Assembly (NCBI GenBank): GCA_002482965.1
Contig: DLGZ01000085.1
Location: 1 to 49,255 of the forward strand
Length of the DNA: 49,255 nucleotides
Reading direction: 5' to 3'
Origin: Verrucomicrobiaceae bacterium UBA7681
Lineage (GTDB): Bacteria; Verrucomicrobiota; Verrucomicrobiia; Verrucomicrobiales; Verrucomicrobiaceae
Shown here piece after piece: positions 43,391 to 49,255 of the stretch (its first letter is position 1; each line of letters starts with the position of its first letter). The position numbers were made by a program, and so were the translations under genes. The notes beneath the pieces are model-generated. The model searched no databases. It saw only the letters and a program-made list of their open reading frames with translations, and was not told the origin of the DNA.

Positions 43391-44749
43391 ATGAACACTG
43401 CCGCAGACATCTCCATGAAAAAACAAACTCGCATCATATTCACAGCCGCTCTTCTGGCGGCCATGGCGGCGCAATGCGCCTGCACCACCAAGATGAGCAC
43501 TCGCTCCTGCCTGGGTCCGAAGGCGGGAGTGCAGCCGGCCACGCCGACGGAGCGGGCCAAGCAGGATGCGGACACGCCGCAGCCGCTGGTGAAGAACCGG
43601 CGGACCTATGTGCTGCTGCAGGTGGACGGCGGCGGGATCATGGGGATCACGCCAGCGACGGTGCTGGCGCATCTGGAGCAGGAAATGAAGAAGCGGCGGC
43701 CAGATTTTCAGGGCAAGACCTTGAAGGACATCCTCTCAGTGTGCTCCGGGACAAGCACAGGGGCCATCATCACGGGCATGGTGGCGGCGGGGGTGCCTGC
43801 CACGGAGATAGCAAGCTATTACACCCAGCAGGGGGTGGAACTCTTTCAGGGAAAGGCGCGCAATCCGATGTTTCCCTTTGCCCCGAAGTACAACCGCGCG
43901 ACGTTTCAGAACACGCTGTTTGATCTTTTAGACAAAAGTCATCCGAAGAAAGGGTGTGTGATGCTTTCAGATCTGGACAAGCAGAAGGGCGGAGCGCCGC
44001 TGCTGATCATCCCGGCGTATGATCTGCGCAGCAAGCGAACGCATTTTCTGCGCAGCCGCGGCTCCAAGACCAGCGAGCTGGACCCTAAGTATGACATGCA
44101 ACTGGTGGATGCGATCTCCTGTTCGGCTCTGAATGCGGCGCTGTATTTCGGCAAGGTGGAGGCTCCGCAGCAGCGATGGGAGTATGTGCAGTCAGACGGC
44201 ACAAGGCAGATGATGACGGGAGCGGTGTACAATGACGGGGGCCAGGCAACGCAGAACTGCACGCTGGGGCTGGCCATGCTGGAGGCGCTGAGCCGCGGCT
44301 GGGGAGCAGGGAATGACGAGCAGGTGATCATCATCTCCCTGGGATGCGGTGATGACTTTACGGCGGACTCGTATGCCAGCGCCGCACGGCTGAGCGGTGC
44401 GGCGCAGATCTGGAAATTTGCTTTCAAAGGGCAGGCGCGCCAGGAGGCGGCGCTGCTGCAATGGCGGGCGGCGCGGCAACTGGCGGCGTATAACTCGAAT
44501 TATAAAATCTTCCGTTTTAATTTCGTGCCGCAGTCGGCCACTCCATTCAGCGTGAACTCGAAGCAATTGCATGAGCTCAGTGAGTACCAGCCGGGAAAAA
44601 TTTTTGAGCGCGCGGATTTCAAACGCCTGGTGGATGACCTGTGCAATCCGGCGGTGGAACTGACAGGACCGCAAAGTGCGAAGCAACACTCCAACGTGAG
44701 GCAGCCAGAAATGGATCAGCTGATGAAGCTGGCACCGCGCGGCCTGTGA
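43391..44749 (+). CDS. Patatin-like phospholipase, exported, possible lipoprotein
   Basis: 452 residues; an ATG at 43415 (MKKQTRIIFTAALLAAMAAQC) may be the better start since it begins the signal directly. Cysteines after the hydrophobic stretch (AAQCAC) may be lipidated. Patatin signatures: oxyanion loop DGGGIMG (79-85), nucleophile GTSTG (S122), and the catalytic aspartate in NDGG (D282). Patatins hydrolyse acyl chains of phospholipids. With the export signal it should act on the periplasmic or outer-membrane side, or outside. It follows the lectin-like lipoprotein in the same direction. Confidence 0.9.
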   Translation: MNTAADISMKKQTRIIFTAALLAAMAAQCACTTKMSTRSCLGPKAGVQPATPTERAKQDADTPQPLVKNRRTYVLLQVDGGGIMGITPATVLAHLEQEMKKRRPDFQGKTLKDILSVCSGTSTGAIITGMVAAGVPATEIASYYTQQGVELFQGKARNPMFPFAPKYNRATFQNTLFDLLDKSHPKKGCVMLSDLDKQKGGAPLLIIPAYDLRSKRTHFLRSRGSKTSELDPKYDMQLVDAISCSALNAALYFGKVEAPQQRWEYVQSDGTRQMMTGAVYNDGGQATQNCTLGLAMLEALSRGWGAGNDEQVIIISLGCGDDFTADSYASAARLSGAAQIWKFAFKGQARQEAALLQWRAARQLAAYNSNYKIFRFNFVPQSATPFSVNSKQLHELSEYQPGKIFERADFKRLVDDLCNPAVELTGPQSAKQHSNVRQPEMDQLMKLAPRGL

Positions 44750-44854
44750 GGCTGATGGTGTTTTTTGAAGCCCGGCCTTTGTCAGGGCTGAAGAACACAG
44801 GCCCCTTCTCTGCGCTGGCTGACAGTGATCGCGCGGCTGGACATGAACATGGCT

Positions 44855-44895
44855 GCTGCCGGGGTCGTTGCTGTCGTGGCAGCGCGCGTTTTTTC
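44855..44895 (+). terminator. Possible rho-independent terminator
   Basis: Stem GCTGCC (44855-44860) with GGCAGC (44878-44883), a large 17-base loop, then GCGCG and a run of six T (44889-44894). It would end transcription about 100 bases after the patatin gene. The rest of the gap to 45039 shows nothing else. Confidence 0.4.
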
Positions 44896-45039
44896 TTGAT
44901 GCAGCCTTGTCGGGAGACGCCCCTGCCCTCGTGACGAAAAGGTTTCACTTGGGGTGTTTCCCAGGGGGCGGTGAAAGGCGATGGCTGGTGACAAGGTCGT
45001 TACTATTCACAGACGACTGCTGTCTGGAGACTGTGAGAA

Positions 45040-45951
45040 ATGAACCTCAACACACCCGCGCTTATGAAAACCAAACTTCGTATCAAGACGCTGTTTATGT
45101 CCGATGTGCATCTGGGCATGGCGGATTCCAAGGCTGTGCAGGCGGCGCATCTGATCCGCCACTGCAAGTGCGAGAAGCTGGTGCTGAATGGGGACATCAT
45201 TGATGTGTGGGCGCTGAAGAGCTCGGGGCGCTGGACGGCGGAGCACACGCATTTTGTGCGAACGGTGCTGAAGAAGATGGAGAAGGAGAATACGGAGGTG
45301 ATCTACCTGCGCGGGAACCATGATGACATTTTGGAGAAGTTTCTGCCATTCAAGGTGGCAGGTCTGTCGCTGGTGGATGAGCACATCCATGAGTCGCCGC
45401 ATGGCCGCTACCTGGTGGTGCATGGGGATGGGTTTGACCATGTGACGACGAACCACGTGTGGCTGGCGAAGGTTGGGGCGGTGGGCTACGAGATGCTGCT
45501 GCGTGTGAACCGCACGTACAACGCGTGGCTGCGCTGGCGGAACAAGGAGGCCTTTTCGCTGAGCCGCTGGGTGAAGATGAAGGTGAAGGGTGCGGTGAGC
45601 TTTGTGGGCCGCTATGAGGAGCAACTGCAGAAGCTGGCGCGCTGGAAGAACTGCCATGGGATCATCTGCGGGCACATCCACACGCCGGCGGACAAGATGA
45701 TCGAGGATGTGCATTACCTGAACTCAGGCGACTGGGTGGAGAGCATGACGGTGGTGGTGGAGCATCTGGACCGGACGTTTGAGGTGCTGAGTTATCATGA
45801 CTTCTGCCGACTGACAGGACGTGAACCTAAGGGCAGCGATCTGAGCATGAACGTGAGCGATATCAGCAACCGGCCGCTGGGCCTGCCTGCGCCGGTGGAG
45901 GCGTCTGAGGCGGGTGAAGAAGAGGAAGCGGAGGAGATGGTGGGAGCGTAG
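45040..45951 (+). CDS. Metallophosphoesterase of the LpxH/YbbF (UDP-2,3-diacylglucosamine diphosphatase-like) group
   Basis: 303 residues from the ATG at 45040 (45064 also possible). Calcineurin-like fold with all metal ligands visible: SDVHLG (D22, H24), GDIID (D52), GNHDD (N93, H94), HGDGFDH (H129) and GHIHTP (H212, H214). The HGDGFD-x-V-T segment and the Arg/Trp-rich helical cap (NRTYNAWLRWRNKEAF) are like LpxH-related proteins, so a substrate connected with lipid A synthesis is possible. The acidic tail (EAGEEEEAEE) is unusual. No lpx neighbours. Confidence 0.88.
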   Translation: MNLNTPALMKTKLRIKTLFMSDVHLGMADSKAVQAAHLIRHCKCEKLVLNGDIIDVWALKSSGRWTAEHTHFVRTVLKKMEKENTEVIYLRGNHDDILEKFLPFKVAGLSLVDEHIHESPHGRYLVVHGDGFDHVTTNHVWLAKVGAVGYEMLLRVNRTYNAWLRWRNKEAFSLSRWVKMKVKGAVSFVGRYEEQLQKLARWKNCHGIICGHIHTPADKMIEDVHYLNSGDWVESMTVVVEHLDRTFEVLSYHDFCRLTGREPKGSDLSMNVSDISNRPLGLPAPVEASEAGEEEEAEEMVGA

Positions 45952-46390
45952 AGCTGGTTTCTGGTTTCACCGCGTGGTGTGAAAAGAGAATGCTCTGGGG
46001 TTGGAGGATGGTGCTGGAATAGGTCCTACGGAGCCGTTTTGTGAGGTTGGGGGCTGAGGGCGCGGCGGAGTGGATGAGGAGTTTGGCGCCTTGGGATGTG
46101 TGCGGTGATGTGGGGGTGGCGGATCTGGAATTTCGTGATCCTACTGGCGATAGGCTATGAGCCTATTCGGGTTATTCGAAGGTGGTGGCGAGAGTTGGAT
46201 CAATGTTAGCATGGCATGCACTTTTCTGGTGGTTTGTGAGTCGAAAATCAGGCTGTGCGCCTATCTTGCACATCCACTATTCCTAGTTATAACCGGACTC
46301 ATCTTTACCTACGTAAACGTGATGTTTTTTCATCTCATTGAATCGCTTTGCTTTACTTTGCAGACGCCTGTCCTAGCATCTTAATCTCAT
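45952..46390. other. Intergenic region with hairpins and a doubtful small frame
   Basis: 439 bases. A hairpin TTTCAC / GTGAAA follows the phosphoesterase gene (45965-45984). A second perfect hairpin, ATAGGCT-ATG-AGCCTAT (46150-46166), has as its loop the ATG of a small frame (46157-46384). The right half is AT-rich. Confidence 0.45.
46157..46384 (+). CDS. Doubtful small membrane-protein frame
   Basis: 75 residues with two hydrophobic stretches (WINVSMACTFLVVC and LAHPLFLVITGLIFTYVNVMFFHLI). AT-rich compared with its neighbours and without a ribosome binding site; its ATG is in a hairpin loop. It may be a small membrane protein of foreign origin or just an open frame in AT-rich DNA. Confidence 0.25.
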   Translation: MSLFGLFEGGGESWINVSMACTFLVVCESKIRLCAYLAHPLFLVITGLIFTYVNVMFFHLIESLCFTLQTPVLAS

Positions 46391-47575
46391 ATGAGATACA
46401 GAGACAACTCCGCCATGTTCAGAACTTTTAAAGCCACTGACAACTGCAGGGCCCGAGAGTCTGGCGCCGCCAATCTGGCAGCGTTCATGTGTGCAGGTCT
46501 GATGGCGGCGATGACGCTGAGCGGCTGTGATCACAAAGAGGCGCACCATGAGGAGGAGAAGGAAGCGGAGTCGCAGCTGGTGCTGACGAAGCCCATCAAG
46601 CGGGACACGGTGATCTCGCGTGATTATGTGTGCCAGATTCATTCGTGCCGGAACATTGAAATCCGTGCGCTGGAGCGCGGCTACCTGGAGGTGGTGAGTG
46701 TGAAGGAGGGCCAACTGCTGAATGAGGGTGACCTGATGTTTTCGATCCTGCCGAGGGTTTACACTGCCGTGGTGAAGCGTGCGGAGGCCGAGGCGCAGGT
46801 GGCGAGGGTGGAGTATGAAAACACGAAGCGTCTGCTGGAGTCAGACGTGGTGTCTGACAAGGAACTGACGATGGCGAAGGCGAAGCTGGACCAAAAGATG
46901 GCGGAGGTGAACCTGTCACAGACGCATCTGGGATTCACGACGATCAAGGCACCGTTTTCCGGTCTGATGGACCGCCTGCGGCTGCGAAACGGCAGTCTGG
47001 TGGAAGTGGGCGACCTGCTGACAACGCTTTCTGACAACAGCGAGATGTGGATCTATTTCAATGTGCCGGAGTCGGACTATCTGGAGTATGCCTCCCAAGT
47101 GCAGCCGGAGGAAAACAAGAAGGTGAGCCTGGTGATGGCGAATGGGAAGATGTTTGACCAGAAGGGGCGGATCAACGTCATCGAAGGTGAGTTCAACAAC
47201 AAGACGGGCACCATCCCCTTCCGCGCGGACTTCCCGAATCCGAAGCGTCTGCTGAGGCATGGGGAGACGGGCAACATCCGCATGGAGAGGACGGTGAAAA
47301 ACGCACTGCTGGTGCCACAGAAGGCGACGGCTGAGTTCGACGATGAGCGCTACGTTTATGTGGTCGGGAAGGATGACGTCATCAAGCAGGTGAAGCTGGA
47401 TGTGCTCGAAGAGCTGGAGGATTTGTATGTGGTGAAACCCAGCGCCGGGGTGACGGACCAGGACAGGATCATCTTTGAGGGTCAGCGGCAGGCCCATGAC
47501 GGGGACAAGGCCCACGACTACCGATTTGAGGAGACGAAGGATGCGTATGCCAACCTGAAGCTCCGGGCGCAGTGA
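46391..47575 (+). CDS. RND-type efflux periplasmic adaptor (membrane fusion protein) lipoprotein
   Basis: 394 residues; an ATG at 46415 is an alternative start. Lipobox MTLSGC (C46). Order of parts: acidic linker, first barrel strand, lipoyl half (RALERGYLEVVSVKEGQLLNEGDLMFSI), alpha-hairpin (RAEAEAQVARVEYENTKRLLESDVVSDKELTMAKAKLDQKMAEVN), second lipoyl half (GFTTIKAPFSGLMDRLRLRNGSLVEVGDLLTTL), beta-barrel and membrane-proximal domain. It normally bridges an inner-membrane RND pump and an outer-membrane channel, but no pump gene follows: the next 570 bases are non-coding and then dinB starts. Confidence 0.92.
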   Translation: MRYRDNSAMFRTFKATDNCRARESGAANLAAFMCAGLMAAMTLSGCDHKEAHHEEEKEAESQLVLTKPIKRDTVISRDYVCQIHSCRNIEIRALERGYLEVVSVKEGQLLNEGDLMFSILPRVYTAVVKRAEAEAQVARVEYENTKRLLESDVVSDKELTMAKAKLDQKMAEVNLSQTHLGFTTIKAPFSGLMDRLRLRNGSLVEVGDLLTTLSDNSEMWIYFNVPESDYLEYASQVQPEENKKVSLVMANGKMFDQKGRINVIEGEFNNKTGTIPFRADFPNPKRLLRHGETGNIRMERTVKNALLVPQKATAEFDDERYVYVVGKDDVIKQVKLDVLEELEDLYVVKPSAGVTDQDRIIFEGQRQAHDGDKAHDYRFEETKDAYANLKLRAQ

Positions 47576-48147
47576 AGTGAGCTCCGTGTTTTCGAAGATT
47601 TTACATCGGCCGGGCCTGGTGCGAGTGCGGCAATGTTTGGGCCGAGACATTGCAAACTGAGAACTGAGCCGAACGTAGAGAGACAGACGACTGCAAGGAG
47701 CCCGAAGGGTGAGCGCAGCGAGTCAAAACTGGGAATTGTAAATTGGCCGGAGGTCTGATTGAGGGCGAGGCTGACGCACGGTCTTGATGGGAGGCTTGGA
47801 AGTCTGAGGACGCGCGAGCCGCACAACGGAGTGTGCGGACCACGCCACGCTGGGTGTTTCTCGCATGACTCGGTTCTGTTTTTATATGCGTGGCTTGGAA
47901 GTGTGGCTGTGCGGGCTCTTTCTTCTGGCCGGAGGCCGTAGTGTTGGCGATGTATGGTGTGCAGAGCCGCACGCTGGGCGAGGCTGACGTGCTGCCCACT
48001 TCGCCAAGGCTTCGAAGGCCAGGACGGACTGGAAGTCCGCGCTCCTGGGGCACTTTTGGCATAGACTTTGATGGCGGCAAAAAGTGCCTATGGTGCGAAG
48101 GTCGTGAATGAACAACCAACCTGCCTTTTGAACCGTACGATTGCACC
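47576..48147. other. Non-coding interval with diverged repeats
   Basis: 572 bases without a convincing gene. The 14-base string GGGCGAGGCTGACG occurs at 47763-47776 and 47976-47989, and AGCCGCAC occurs near both, suggesting a diverged direct repeat of about 210 bases. A GGACT-GGA-AGTCC hairpin lies near 48024-48036. No clear LexA-type box was found before dinB. Confidence 0.5.
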
Positions 48148-49230
48148 ATGCCGCGAGTGATCATGCATATGGACATGGATGCGTTTTTTGCATCGGTGGA
48201 GCAAAGGGACAATCCGGAGTTTCGGGGGAAGCCGGTGATCGTGGGGTCGCCGCCGGATCAGAGGGGGGTGGTGTGTGCGGCGAGCTATGAGGCGCGGAAG
48301 TTCAAGGTGAGGTCGGCGATGCCTTCTAGGACGGCGGGGCGGCTGTGCCCGGAGGGGATTTTTGTGCGGCCGAGGATGGAGGTGTACAGGGCGGAGTCGG
48401 CGCGGATCATGACGATTTTGCAGGAGTTTACGCCGATGATCGAGCAGGTGTCTGTGGATGAGGCGTACCTGGATGTGAGTGCGCATGCGGACCCGGAGCT
48501 GGAGGTGGATGCGGCGATCGAGGCGGCGCGGCCGATGGCGGCGGCGATCAAGCGGCGGATCCGCGAGGTGTGCGGGCTGACGGCGAGCGTGGGGATCAGC
48601 GCGAACAAGTTTCTGGCGAAGCTGGCGAGTGATTTCCAAAAGCCGGACGGGCTGACGGTGATTCTCGACAGGGACAAGATCGCGTTTTTACGACCGCTGC
48701 CGGTGAGTGCGATCCATGGGGTGGGGCCGGTGACGGCGCAGGGACTGGAGGCGCTGGGGCTGCGGACGATCGGGGATCTGCAAAATTCGGCGCAGTCGCT
48801 GGAGGGGGTGGCGGGGTCGTTTGCGGCGAAGCTGCGGCAGCGGGCGATGGGGAATGATGAGCGGGAGCTGGACCTGAGCGAGGAGCGCAAGAGCATCAGC
48901 GCGGAGAATACGTTTCTGAATGACACGGACGCGAGGCCGGTGCTGCGGGCGGCACTGAAGGAGATGGCGCTGGATGTGGCGAGGACGCTGGGCCAGCACG
49001 GGGTGGGCGCGATGACGGTGCAGGTGAAGGTGCGCTACAGTGACTTCACGACGCTGACGCGGCAGATCCGGCTGGAGGAGCCGGTGACGACGGATCGGGA
49101 GATCTACCGGATGGCGTGTTATCTGCTGGCGCGGGATCGGCTGGTGACGGGGCCGCTGAGGTTGATCGGGATTGGGCTTTCGACGCTGGTGGCGCCGGAG
49201 CAGAGGCGGCAGTTGAGGCTGGGGATTTGA
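48148..49230 (+). CDS. dinB: DNA polymerase IV (Y-family translesion polymerase)
   Basis: 360 residues, the normal length. Palm motifs with catalytic acids D9 and D104/E105 (MHMDMDAFFASVEQ and SVDEAYLDVS), the aromatic steric gate at F13, helix-hairpin-helix region in the thumb (LPVSAIHGVGPVTAQGLEALGLRTIGDL), and a little-finger domain ending near RQLRLGI. It copies damaged DNA with low fidelity. I see no C-terminal QLxLF-type clamp-binding motif; RQLRLGI may serve, which is uncertain. Extremely G-ending codon use (GCG, CTG, CGG). Confidence 0.97.
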   Translation: MPRVIMHMDMDAFFASVEQRDNPEFRGKPVIVGSPPDQRGVVCAASYEARKFKVRSAMPSRTAGRLCPEGIFVRPRMEVYRAESARIMTILQEFTPMIEQVSVDEAYLDVSAHADPELEVDAAIEAARPMAAAIKRRIREVCGLTASVGISANKFLAKLASDFQKPDGLTVILDRDKIAFLRPLPVSAIHGVGPVTAQGLEALGLRTIGDLQNSAQSLEGVAGSFAAKLRQRAMGNDERELDLSEERKSISAENTFLNDTDARPVLRAALKEMALDVARTLGQHGVGAMTVQVKVRYSDFTTLTRQIRLEEPVTTDREIYRMACYLLARDRLVTGPLRLIGIGLSTLVAPEQRRQLRLGI

Positions 49231-49233
49231 GGG

Positions 49234-49255
49234 TGGATGCTGGATGCTGGATGCT
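49234..49255 (+). repeat. Heptamer tandem repeat TGGATGC
   Basis: Three full copies of TGGATGC plus one base, starting 4 bases after the dinB stop and running off the end of the window. Same period as the AAATCAT repeat at 2497-2536. Confidence 0.9.

Noticed and set aside
48060..48147. LexA/SOS box before dinB
   Set aside because: A GAACCGTACG string near 48129 has some likeness to part of an SOS box but lacks the second half-site.
1..49255. CRISPR arrays, tRNA, rRNA, transposases or phage genes
   Set aside because: Looked for on both strands and not seen; the only regular repeats are 7-base tandem repeats and short palindromes.

Overview
The window looks like a chromosomal segment of a high-GC, Gram-negative (diderm) bacterium. 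The best fit is the Verrucomicrobiota (Prosthecobacter/Verrucomicrobium-like), for these reasons: a PEP-CTERM protein with a very short arginine tail, type II secretion pseudopilins with KAFTLLE cleavage sites, a DUF2341/LamG-ExbB fusion next to a giant filamentous-haemagglutinin protein, many genes lacking a Shine-Dalgarno motif, and repeat-rich intergenic DNA. The taxonomic call is inference from gene style, not from a marker gene.

Layout. 1-1772: an AT-richer island of two convergent, tail-overlapping genes (GNAT-like protein with two C-terminal membrane helices; SAM methyltransferase) bounded by a 22-bp inverted repeat. 1773-2559: non-coding, with palindromes and a heptamer tandem repeat. 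2560-7326: a compact type II secretion/pseudopilus operon gspEFGHIJ. 7329-7991: DUF1275 membrane protein on the other strand. 8078-10145: an arsenic operon with a visible operator: arsR, a cysteine-tailed DUF6428-like gene, an aquaglyceroporin and a thioredoxin-type arsenate reductase. 10160-12278: small envelope proteins and a redoxin lacking its first active-site cysteine. 12627-15740: a PEP-CTERM protein, a PstS-like binding protein and an anchored protein, with a strong terminator before the last.

15898-37628 is the centrepiece: about 21.7 kb, all on the + strand and tightly packed. In order it holds a TpsB/FhaC transporter, an ExbB with a fused extracytoplasmic DUF2341-LamG region, ExbD, TonB, a large porin, a periplasmic coiled-coil protein, a parvulin foldase, a cysteine-free TpsA exoprotein of about 3849 residues, and a membrane-anchored helical-repeat protein. 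It reads as one export-and-assembly unit for a giant surface protein, with its own foldase and its own proton-driven Ton motor. Two-partner secretion is not normally thought to need a Ton motor.

37659-49255: a hypothetical protein, a PhoB/PhoR-type two-component pair (kinase without membrane helices), a small membrane protein, an outer-membrane barrel protein, a LecA-like lipoprotein next to a patatin-like phospholipase, an LpxH-like phosphoesterase, an orphan RND adaptor, and DNA polymerase IV. The window ends in another heptamer tandem repeat. No rRNA, tRNA, CRISPR array, transposase or integrase was seen.
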